DNA of 64,000 nt, from NCBI RefSeq assembly GCF_947507565.1, contig NC_089191.1:1426001-1490000 (forward strand), in the 5' to 3' direction. The stretch comes from Oscarella lobularis (lineage: Eukaryota > Porifera > Homoscleromorpha > Homosclerophorida > Oscarellidae). Shown here one piece after another: positions 42,531-52,522 of the stretch (its first letter is position 1; the number at the start of each line of letters is the position of its first letter). The translations under genes were made by a program, and so were the position numbers. The notes below the pieces were generated by a model. That model was not told where the DNA came from. It ran no database searches and saw nothing but the letters and a program-made list of their open reading frames with translations.

Positions 42531-43832
42531 TCGTCCGGGCCCCCCAAAAAACGGAAACGCCCACATCGAACCACAGGCAACGATGCAATTAATGAGTTGA
42601 TTTTCGAATGGTTCAAGATGGCTCGTTCCAAAAATATACCTACCGGTGTATCTGGGCCAATTATCCAACTGAAGGCGGTGATGTTTGCCAGAGTAATTGG
42701 AAACGCCGAATTCAAAGCGTCTAATGGCTGGCTGGCCTCATTCCGAAAGAGTCATGCAATCTAATATTCTTGCCTGTCGGGTGAATCAGCAGCAGTCAAC
42801 GTAGACTCGGTTTCTGAGTAGCAGGCGCGTGTTCCTGAATTATGCAGAGGATTCAGTCCTAAGAACATTTTTAACCTCGACAAAACTGGATTATTTTAGA
42901 GATCTTCCAACCAAATCACTGCTTTTGAAAGGAGAGTCTTGCAAGGGTGGAAAGAAGGCAAACGAGCAATTAACCGTGATGCTATGCTGCTCTCTCACTG
43001 GAAAGAAAATGAGGCCCCTCGTCATAGGGAAAGCGAATTCCCCTAGATGATTCAAGGGCATCAATGTCTCAGAATTTCCTTTGACTTGGAAGGCAAATCG
43101 TAAAGCCTGGATGACCAGTGAATTGTTTGAAGAATGGCTAGTCCAGTTTGATCGTGAGTTAGCCCAAAGGAAACGAAAAATTGTGCTCTTTGCTGACAAT
43201 GCCTCCTGCCACCCACATCTGACACTTGACAATATCACCCTAGTGTTTTTCCCGCCAAACACCACCTCTTGTACTCAGCCGTTAGACCAAGGAATTAAGA
43301 AAGCCCTTAAAAGCTACTACAGATTGAAGTTCCTAAATCATGTGGTTTCCAAAATTGATGGGGTATCGTGCGCATCCGAAGTATGCTCTTCCGTAAACGT
43401 TCTTCACGCAATCACGTGGCTTCATCAGGCGTGGTGTTAGACAATTTCGGCTTGCTTTCGTAGGGCGGGATTCACATTTCAAGAGGATGTGAAGCAAGAT
43501 GAAAGCGAGTTATCGCCTGAATCTCCGCCAAAAGTAGCAGTTGTGATAAAGAAAGATGAACGTGAAGAAGAGAGAGGCAAGGGAGGCAAGGTAGCGCTTG
43601 AATATCTAGCCCGTCTGATGAAGAAAGATGAAAGTGAAGAAGATGGAGGGGAGTTATCGCCTGAATATCCGCCAAAGTAGCCGTTGTGATGAAGAAAGAT
43701 GAAAGTGAAGAAGAGGGAGGCAAGTTATCGCTTGAATATCTAGCCCGTATGTTGAAGAAAGCGGAAAGTGAAGAAGAGGAAGAAGGTTTGTCTGCACCTA
43801 AGAAACGCAAAACGTAAAACTCATATAACAAC
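42531..43832 (+). pseudogene. Tigger transposase 3' part (Tc5-type HTH, DDE_1 and tail)
   Basis: PPKKRKRPHRTTGNDAINEL and ARSKNIPTGVSGPIIQLKA, FKASNGWLASFRKSH form the second CENP-B-type DNA-binding domain. The DDE_1 core follows with D1 in NIFNLDKTGLF, then KKANEQLTVMLCCSLTGKKM, D2 in IVLFADNASCHPHL, and D3 in TTSCTQPLDQGIKKALKSYY. Lesions: a frame change at ~42765, TAG at ~42898, TGA at ~43050 and TAG at ~43440. A repetitive acidic tail (KKDESEEDGGELSPEYPPK repeated at 43490-43830) ends in a basic PKKRKT. All three catalytic Asp survive, so inactivation was by stops and the insertion. Confidence 0.8.
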
Positions 43833-45234
43833 AGTTTTTGACGTTTTTCTTACTTAAGTTTAGTTAAGTTATTCTGAGTGTTTAGCTCATTAATTAGGGG
43901 CTGTAGTTGCAGTTCTTAATTAAGTAAGCCGTTTTGTGTTGGCTCTAGTAAGAATTAAACGATACCTTCTTAGAAATGTTCTCCTGCGCCTTTCGGGGAA
44001 GGTATTCCAGCCACCGATCGATCGTTCACCTGCCATTTGACGTGGAAACGCCTTGTATACGCCGTATACGCAGGCCACAGCAACAGCAACCGATTTCACC
44101 TATTTCAGTCTCTATACCGTGTACGACCATTAGTATTATAAATGTTTCTTTGAATCCTTAAACGTTAACTTTATTTTTGGAACATTGGCAACATTCAATA
44201 AGCTTTCTATTACCAGAAAAAGGGATTTCCATGAAAAAGCCCGTTGACAAAAAGCTAAGATAAGTGGGGTACCAAAGTATCTAACAACGCTTCAACGGCT
44301 AGATTACCACGAAGAACAACAGTCACAACTCCGATACAACATTCAATTAATTGATTAAAATTTTAGAAATGGTCCCAAAGGGGTCTCTTAAAAGATTCCC
44401 AAAAAGGGACCTTACCAAGACCACCGACGTAAGAGTTATGACAAACAAAGAGCATTCGAAAGGCTTATAAATAAAAAAAGCGAATCGGTAGTTTTGGTGG
44501 AGTTTCTTTCTGAGAATCTTTCAGGGGACCCTTTTTCGGAGACCCTTTCACACATTTCTAAAAATTATATATTTGTTCCTTATAAATTGCTGAAAAAGTA
44601 CAGCAAATCATTTATGAGAGCCACGAGCACTATTGTAGCGTGCTTCGATACATGTCTTATGTCACTTACATGAACCCTGCATCACTTGATCACGACTACT
44701 CCCACGAGACTTCCCCGTGCGAGTGGCTCTCTCTTGTCGATCGAGGTGGTCTCTTTAAGTTAAGATCAATGAAGATGGCGGTTGAAAAAGTCCTCAGAAT
44801 ATCTTTGCCGGGAACACTGACAGGAAAGCAACCCCCGCAATGAACGTTGCATCTGCTGATGAAAAAATTCCGACGTGCAGCATCACTGGGCTTTTCTTTT
44901 CTCTGATCTAGAGGATGAATCAGAAAGTTCTCATTTGTTACAAGAAATACTGTCACTTTGGGTGACAATGAGGGGCTTTTCCTTAGCCTCGGCGTGGCTT
45001 AATTAATATAACTAAGGCTTTTGTATCAAGCTTTGCCGAGTAGTACAAGCGCATGTCTACTCTCACACTGAGACTGATGTATATTAATTAAGTACGCCGA
45101 TGCAATCACGGAAAGTCTTCTTTTCAGAATGACAAGGCAAGAATGCTTTTCATCGCGTCCGGCTCTCCCCCGTCAGAACTTGCAGATAAAGGCTGACCTT
45201 CCTACGAAAAAAAGTAACAAAAGCAACTGTTGCA
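43833..45234. other. No recognisable gene
   Basis: AT-rich sequence with short frames only (for example 44640-44843 plus). No motif or repeat recognised apart from short CCC-AAAGGG-type inverted words near 44370-44410. Confidence 0.4.
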
Positions 45235-45402
45235 ATTACAATCTTCAGAGGTGAATCTGTGTGCTTCAATCAATATTTAACTAAGTAGAACATTTTGTGT
45301 GGACACTACTCAAGGTACCATTACGTTTAATTAATTGTAAACTGACGCGAAACACTTAGTGAACTATCATTCGATTCCACTAGGCGGAATGTATATACTC
45401 CA
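45235..45402. repeat. 1.2-kb tandem repeat, part left of the MULE
   Basis: AAGTAGAACATTTTGTG, CCATTACGTTTAATTAATTG, ACGCGAAACACT and GAACTATCATTCGATTCCAC match 60340-60440. The unit is interrupted after TATACTCCA by the 11.5-kb MULE and continues at 56889. Confidence 0.85.
45394..45402. repeat. 9-bp target site duplication TATACTCCA (left)
   Basis: Identical to 56880-56888. A 9-bp duplication is the hallmark of Mutator-like elements. Confidence 0.9.
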
Positions 45403-45440
45403 GAGCGTGCCTATTCGCAGAAACGAGCCGTAGCGCGCGC
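45403..45440 (+). repeat. MULE left terminal inverted repeat
   Basis: About 33 of 38 positions match the reverse complement of 56842-56879, including 25 consecutive identical bases. Confidence 0.9.
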
Positions 45441-45780
45441 AAACATATCACATGACGTACGACGCAATTTTTTTGCCATCAACTACGCTGTATAAAAGGT
45501 AATCTACGCATCGCTTTACGCTGCAAAATTGTTATTATTCATGCATAAACAATTCGTCATTGCAATCATCGACGCACAGTGCAAAAAAGCAACGTTTCTT
45601 CGTTTTTAGCACGACACTGGCTTTACGGCTATCACTGGCAGCCTGCAATCCGCCTCAATGGCACACACCATCAGTGGCATCAGTGGCATCAGTGGCAACA
45701 GGGCAACAGTGGCAATGGGCTTTTCAGGGGCAATCGTGGCGAATGGGGTTCAGTGGCAAAAGGAGCTTCCGTCGCAAATG

Positions 45781-46020
45781 GGCTTCAAGAGCACTCGGCT
45801 ACAGTTGCAGAGGAGCTTCAGTGGCAATCGCGGCAAATTGGCTTCATGAGCACTCGGGCTACAGTTGCAGAGGAGCTTCAGTGGCAATCGCGGCAAATTG
45901 GCTTCATGAGCACTCGGGCTACAGTTGCAGAGGAGCTTCAGTGGCAATCGCGGCAAATGGGCTTCATGAGCACTCGGGCTACAGTTGCAGAGGAGCTTCA
46001 GTGGCAATTGTGGCTAAAGG
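45781..46020. repeat. 60-bp tandem repeat in the MULE left arm
   Basis: Units at 45841, 45901 and 45961 begin GCTTCATGAGCACTCGGGCT and contain GCAGAGGAGCTTCAGTGGCA. They are nearly identical and exactly 60 bp apart. A diverged unit precedes them at 45781. No coding role is assumed although the frames stay open. Confidence 0.9.
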
Positions 46021-46675
46021 GCTTCAGTGGCACGGTGGCAATGCGGCATATGGCGTACCGGTAGCAGTTTTAGTGTTGCGTGTTGCACCAAGATCTTACA
46101 GTGGCTTAGTGTCAACGTGGCATCTGTGGCAAATCCATTTGCTGCATTAAGAACTAAAGAATTTAGAGGAATTAAATGTAAACGTGGCAAAACGGGGGCT
46201 TTATGGGCAATGGGCTTTTAGTGGCCAATGGGGCTTCAGAGGCAAAAGGGCACAGTGGCAGCGTGGCATATGGCGTAGCAGTTTCGTGTCCTATTGCTGT
46301 AGTTGCACCAAGTCCTTAGAGTGGCTTTAGTATCAACGCGGCAACTGTGGCATGTCCATTTCCTGCATTTCGAACGAAAGAATTAGAGGGGGCTCCAATG
46401 TAAACGTGGCAAATGGGGCATTCTTTCTAGGTATGCATGACCCGTGTGCGGTCTGCTGCCGCTTGGTACTTTATAGCATCATTTCAGCAGGAATCCTCTT
46501 TGAACAGTGTATAACAGTGGGTCCGTAGCGCAGCGTAGCTGTGGCAGTGTGGCAATATACACACTGTTGGTATACTCTACACAAATGATGCTAATACATG
46601 TAAAAGCAGTATGTGTAATTGTTACTAGTATTTTCATGTCATGAAAACAATGCGGCGTTGGCAACACGCCATGTT

Positions 46676-46830
46676 GCAGCGTTGCAACGGTGGCACGGTG
46701 GCACGGTGGCACCGGTGCACCGGTGCACCGGTGCAACGTGGCAACGTGGCAACGTGGCAACGTGGCAACGTGGCAACGTGGCAACGTGGCAACGTGGCAA
46801 CGTAGTCGCGTGGCAGCGTGCAACGTGGCA
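46676..46830 (+). repeat. 9-bp CAACGTGGC array, left subterminal
   Basis: About eight perfect head-to-tail copies of CAACGTGGC (46734-46805) within a longer GGTGGCACGGTGGCACC-type stretch. The inverted counterpart is at 56220-56370 near the other end of the MULE. Confidence 0.9.
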
Positions 46831-47769
46831 AAGTTACAACGTTGAAAAGTAGTGAAGACCGAAGCAAACATGTAAGAAAGAAAATTTTTGTTCTGTAGCA
46901 GCAGTAAAAAAGCAGTCTTGAAGCTGCAAAGTGCAATACTCTCTTTCTCGCAGAAGAAAGTAAACTTCGTGAAAGTCGGCGGCACAAGTTGTCTTGTGTA
47001 CTTTACTGTGTAAGCTTTTGCACCGTAAATACAGCAGGCTCCTTTACTGCTGATTTCAACTTTTGCGAAATCATTGCTACCTGCATTCGCGGCACGAAGC
47101 GATGCCTGTTAATTTTTAATGCAATATGGTATTTCTGTTAGAAAATCCCGTTCGTGCTTTCCTCAATAGGTTAGCGCAAATGTAAGAAACAAGGCTGCAG
47201 ATGCCATACTTTCCATGCACGTTGTGCTATTACATTACACGGATATCCTTTTTCAGAGTGCAGCAGTTTTGCAAGCAGCCAAAGTGAGTTTTGCGTTAAA
47301 ACTCGATTGACCTTATCGTACAACCAGAACCATTATTATATAGAAGAAAAGCAGCAAAATTTTAAGGTGCAGAAGCGTGATGTAATGCAAGACAACCTGT
47401 CTACTTGCGCCACCGCTTCTCATGCATGCGGAAAGCAGAGCTCCTTCACTGCTGCTTTGAACTGCTGCAAAGTTTTCGTTCATACCAGCAGAAACGAATA
47501 CGTATTGCAAAAACAACATTGTGATACTGTTACAACACTCCCGATCGGACTATAATACGTACGGTACGTATGCTGCCTCACTGCCACAGTGGCAATTAAT
47601 GGCACCGCTACTGAGAGAAAGACCTTGCACTGTTTTTAAATAGAGAAAGCCATCCTGTGGTCGCGTGGCAGTGAGGCAGTCTGCCAACTTAATTAATTAA
47701 GCTTGAAATACTGGCAAAAAGTGTAATGTATTTGTAGTGAGCCAAAAGATGCATAGGAGTCGAGCGTGC

Positions 47770-48760
47770 AGAGCTGCTAAGCGACGGGAAGACGCCGCGA
47801 CGCTGTAAAACGAAGAAAGAAAGAGGCAGTGACAGCCCTATACCGGCGACCGGAAAAGGTCATACGGAGAAAAGCAGCAATGACCTTATAGGGTTCCGCC
47901 TCTTCCGGTCGTTGTTTTATTGAAGTCGGGTCGTCACTCTTTCGGTCGCCAGCGGTAGTACATGTTACATCTAGCCGTGATAGCTTGGCATGGGGCGCGG
48001 TGGAAGCGACGTGGCAGTCAACCCAAGAACGAAAGAGGCAGCAACAACTAAATGTTAGCACGGCGACCGCAAAAGGTAATGGCGAGAAAGGCAGCAACGA
48101 CGTCATAGGGTTCCGCCTTTTCCGGTCGTTGTTTTATTAAAGTAGGGCTGTCACTGCCTCTTTCGGTCGCCAGATTAAGGTCACCAACGTAGGTTCATTG
48201 CTGCCCGCTAGCGCCTAATGTCATAATACTTGTCCCTGCCGTGATAGCTAGGCATGGGGCGCTGCGGCAATGTGGCAGCGTGGCAGTCAACCCCAGAACG
48301 AAAGAGGCTGCGACAAACCAAAAATTTAGCCCGGGGCCGGAACAGGCAGTGGCGACCAAGGCAGCAAGGACCTTATATAGGGTTCCGCCTTTTCCGGTCG
48401 TTGTTTTATTAAATTAAGTCGGGTCGTCGCTTCCTCTTTCGGTCGCCAGCGGTAGTACCTGTTACATCTAGCCGTGATAGCTTGGCATGGGGCGCGGTGG
48501 CAATGTAGCAACATGGCAGTCGGAAAGAGGCGACAACTAAATTTTAACACGGCGACCGGAAAAGGCAACGGAGAGAAACTGAAGGCAGCAACGACCTTAT
48601 AGGGTTCAGCCTCTTCCGGTCATTGTTTTAGCAGGATCGTCGCTGCCTGTTTTTGTCGCCAAAGTATGTCACGCTTCCTGTGCATAGTTTTAGAGCCTGC
48701 CGTGATAACAATACATGGGGCGCTGTGGCACTGTGGCTCTGTGGCAGCGTGACGGTAAAG
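47770..48760. repeat. Four ~220-270-bp direct repeats in the MULE left arm
   Basis: Units are marked by GGGTTCCGCC near 47887, 48108 and 48379 and GGGTTCAGCC near 48602. They share TTCCGGTCGTTGTTTTAT, CTCTTTCGGTCGCCAG and GTGATAGCTTGGCATGGGGC. The last motif recurs once in the right arm near 55946. The sequence is non-coding. Confidence 0.8.
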
Positions 48761-49019
48761 GAGTTTAATTGGCGGAAGGATGCCGATGTCCTTTTTTTGG
48801 TTACGAGATAGGCAAAGTGTACAATTTTCTAAGTAGAGGATGAACCCGCCCGTTACAATACAGCGGGTTAGAAAAAGGCTCTCATGTATTGTGTAACAGT
48901 AATGTCCAATAACCAAAAAAGGGTTTGCCCCCTGTGGCAGCGTGGCAGTCTCGAGACTAGCGCGCTCGATGTAGCGCAAGAAAAATACTGTTCTGCACGG
49001 TCTTCTAGCACGTGTAGCG

Positions 49020-52000
49020 ATGTCGCAGGCACCATCTGTTCATTCATCTGAGTCAATAACGGACAAGGAAGCTGTGCACGAATGCGTCGAATGCGGAAAA
49101 GTGTACACCACGAAGGCCATTCTGCAGCGACACATGAAAAAGTCGCATGGCCACTCACCAGCGAGGAAAGGCCGTCACATTTGTCCGGTCGAGGGGTGTG
49201 ACGAAGTGCTCTATCGAGCCGATTTACTTTGTCGACACCTGGAAAACGAACACTCAATTGATCCCGGTAAGTATAATTACGATACAGTACTTTAAATGTG
49301 CAAATGAAGACATCAATTTAGGTATAGTTACGAAAAGTTTTTCTTCATTTGCGGATTTCTTGAATTGGAAAGAAGAGCTAGAGGGAACAGGCCATGTGCG
49401 TTATGTTCAGCAGCGAGGAGCAGCTACACCGAAAGGTTCGTTAATTGGTCCTCTTTGGTGCTTCTCGTCGTCCGAAATTGCTCTCTCTGTCCACAGTGCA
49501 AAGCGACTCTGAAGTACTGTACTATGTGTGTTGCCGAGATGGTGCTAGACGAACGAGTGATGGCAATGAACGGAAGCGACGTAGAGCTGAAAGTTGTAAA
49601 CTGCCGGCTACTGCTTGTGTCAGCAGAATGACTGTGACAAAATTGGCTGATGGGAAAATAGACGTCATTTTCATCACTGCTCATACCAACCACAATCCTA
49701 CTGTGTTTGAAGAAAAGTTTCTTCCGTTGCCGCAAAGTGTTCGCGAAGAAGTTGCGGATAAATTGCACAGTGGAATTCCTAAAAATAAGATTCTGAAAGG
49801 TATCATGAATTTCTCTCAAGTTATCTGCAACATACTATTGACATTTAGATATTCGTTCGGAAGTCGCAGAAAGAGAAAGTAGAAGCGCTTTCAGTGACAG
49901 TGTGTCCCGAAGGCATTTCCTGACGATGCAGGATTTGCGGAACATTGAGTTGTCTTTCAACGTTGGAGGCAGCCACCGGTTGGATAAGGATGACGCTACT
50001 GCCGTCGATATTCTTGTAAGCAATTTGAAGGAGGAAGAGTACAGTTCGGTTCTTTCGTACAAGCCTTTGGGGACGGCATTGGGCAACTTTCGAGAAGAAG
50101 ATTTCATCCTCGTTCTTCAGACCGCCCACCAAAAGGACATGTACAAATTGTTTGCTTCCACCGTGATTTGCATTGACAGCACACACGGAACGAATGCGTA
50201 TGGCTACAAATTGATTACAATGATGGTAGTGGATGACTATGGGCAAGGTGCGCTTACTGTCAATAGCGATTTCTCTAAATAACTACTATTTAAATGTTTA
50301 GGAAAAACGGTGTCTTGGTGCTTCTGCAGTCGGGAAGAAGAACGCTTCATTACTCATTTTCTATCGTGTGTTGAAAACACAAGTCCCGAAGTTAGGATAA
50401 CCACCGTGATGACCGACGACGGCAAGTGTAATACAATCACTTAGCGTACTTTCAAATTAATTTTTGTGCAGACAAAGCTCTTTCTCAGTCCATAAAGAAC
50501 GTCTACGGACCGAGCGTGAATCACATCTGTCACTGGCACGTTGACAGGTTCAAGCAGGAATAAAGCTTACTAATTAAATTAGCAAACTTTTCTTTATCGC
50601 TTTGACGTTGTAGAGCACTTCGGACAAACATTCACAGCAGAATAAAAGATGGTGAAGTTGCGGAAGAAGTATACAAATCCATCTACATTCTGATGCGCGA
50701 AAGGGATCGGGAAGCTTTTATTGTTAAAATGAAAGGATTTGTCGAGAAATGGCAAAGACGTTGTCCTCGATTCATCCAATACTTTCAGTCTTATTATGAA
50801 AACAGGCCCGGTACGTTTTCTATGGCAAAATGCAAAACCCTTTGTGTCATTAGCTAATGTTGCATATGCGAAGAAAAATGGTCACTGGCATACCGAAACT
50901 ACGACCACGCAGACGCGGATACGAACATGATTCTTGAAAGGCAAGCAGCTACCGCTGTTTCATATCTACGGGTAAAATGTGTACGTTTTCAGCTATCACG
51001 CAAAGCTCAAGAAAGTGTATTTACAAAGCAAGTCGAATCGCCGAGTTGACGTTCTATTGCAAGCGTTGCTATGTTTGGAGCAAGACGAATACATGGATAC
51101 GGCGAGAAAATCGTACTTCTTCAAGCTCACAGCAAAAAAAAGGAAGGAAGAAGAGCGGCACCAAAGAGGCACCGAAATACCAGATGCGGACATTATCGTG
51201 AGCTAGGGGAAGACTAAAATGCATTTTAGGTGATATTTTTTTCAGCGTGAAACTGAGACGTCATGGAAAGTCGAGTCTCACCGGGAGACGCACCGATATA
51301 TTGTGACGCAAATCGCCGCCATCTGCAGCGAAGATAATTGCCGTCTGGTGTGCAAGGAGTGCTGTGTGTGCCGGCATATGTACTCATGTTCGTGCTTCGA
51401 TTACGCTACAGGTTAATTAAGCACAACTCTACAATAATATATATATATATAATATATATATATGTATATATATATTATATACTTATTGCGTCACCATCTT
51501 GTGTAGGTCACATATGCAAGCACATTCATAAGGTTGTAACGGCGACAAGGATAAGCGAAGCGTTGCAGGATAGCGTTTCTGCACCTGAGACGACCATTGT
51601 TTTCTCGTCACTGAATGAGGAAAGAGGAAGTCGTCTTACACGCTCATGTACGGCAACGTGTGCGTTCAAATAATTCACTAAAGCAATAAATCAATCACAG
51701 GTGGTAGTGAGTCAACGCAAGACCAGATTAGGCGACTTTGCTCGTCTATAACGGAAAGGCTCGATGACGACGACGACGGCGGCGACGACACGTCAGCGAC
51801 CTTACAGAAAGTGCTTACTCAGCTAAAGCAAATAGATGCAACGTTGCAGTCATCAAAACGGCGACGGGTGGAGCACTTCTCTGCGGCTGCCACAACATCA
51901 AGTAATGTTGACAAGACGGTGCAGCGTTTTAAAAGGAAGCCTCCATCAAGAAAGAAAGATCGCTCGATGAGGTAGAAATACTTAATTGCCTAGTTGTCCT

Positions 52001-52208
52001 ATAACCTCATACATCAATATTGATCAGGGCGCCGAATTTTGACGAAGCTTATGCTGTGAATTGCTCGCTGTACGAAGAAGGCCGCATGGTAATGCGTTCG
52101 ACTGTTTGAATGTCTCCTTTCATTTCTCAACGTACATTTTAGAGAATTGCTTTGGATGAGCACGACTACGCGTCGCCTAATCCTACCAAAAGTGTGACCC
52201 AGCCCTAA
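49020..52208 (+). CDS. MULE transposase with C2H2 fingers and SWIM domain (multi-exon)
   Basis: Exon 1 (49020-49266) encodes two C2H2 fingers (CVECGKVYTTKAILQRHMKK, ICPVEGCDEVLYRADLLCRH). After an intron of about 55 bp comes FSSFADFLNWKEEL, a well-known motif of metazoan MULE proteins, then EKFLPLPQSVREEVADKLHS. The catalytic core shows D1 in STVICIDSTHGTNAYGYKLI, D2 in TTVMTDDG (~50415), the CHWHVD motif, and E in DADTNMILE (~50935). Then come KKVYLQSKSNRRVDVLLQAL and a SWIM zinc motif CSCFDYATGHICKHIHKV (~51390-51530). The C-terminus has a bipartite nuclear-signal-like KSSKRRRVEHF/KRKPPSRKKDR and ends ASPNPTKSVTQP at 52208. About twelve GT-AG introns of 45-70 bp join without a stop in the predicted message. 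One junction (~50940) needs a GC donor. The gene looks intact. Predicted function: cut-and-paste transposition with 9-bp duplications. Confidence 0.88.
51437..51482. repeat. AT microsatellite within an intron
   Basis: Alternating TA repeats with ATGTATATA inside the intron that splits the SWIM motif. Confidence 0.8.
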
Positions 52209-52522
52209 AAGTTGCCGAACTGGGGTATGGAATAAAGCGTCTCTCCAACTTTTATATTAACTTAGACGCGCATTCCTCGTCACACCTGCGTGCATGCTTC
52301 TGAACTGCGCAGGCGCACATTCCTCTTCACACCTCGCCTTCTTTTCGTGCGACAGCGTGTTCGGTTCCTGCTCGTTTCTGTGCTCTTTTCAGTACTCTGC
52401 GCGCCGAACGCCGCCTCCCGTCTCCGAAAAAAGTTTTTCAACTGTGTAAGTCGTATAGCGTCAGGGCGCAGATACTACAACGGTACAAACTGCATAAATG
52501 TTTTTGAACGCAGACTAACGTC
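52209..52522. promoter_or_regulatory. Spacer between the two MULE genes, probable promoter of the ATPase gene
   Basis: The 314-bp spacer contains a short direct repeat (GCGCATTCCTCGTCACACCT at ~52269 and GCGCACATTCCTCTTCACACC at ~52313). No TATA box is obvious. The assignment is by position between two same-strand genes. Confidence 0.35.

Larger units (their letters stand above)
40686..43832 (+). mobile_element. Tigger (pogo) element split by a 1.7-kb insertion
   Basis: The coding parts of one Tigger-type transposase lie at 40686-40847 and 42531-43440 and are separated by 40848-42530. The two halves join in the expected order at a shared TAT. Terminal repeats were not identified, so only the coding extent is given. 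Confidence 0.7.

Noticed and set aside
45560-46150. 196-aa plus-strand frame
   Set aside because: Generated by the 60-bp tandem repeat, which happens to be a multiple of three; open in more than one frame.
46734-46805. CRISPR or telomeric repeat
   Set aside because: 9-bp head-to-tail units without spacers, mirrored in the other arm of the MULE.
46479-46985. 168-aa and overlapping frames on the minus strand in the MULE arm
   Set aside because: They are translations of the 9-bp GTGGCAAC array and flanking repeats; composition (CHVATLPR repeated) reflects the satellite, not a protein.
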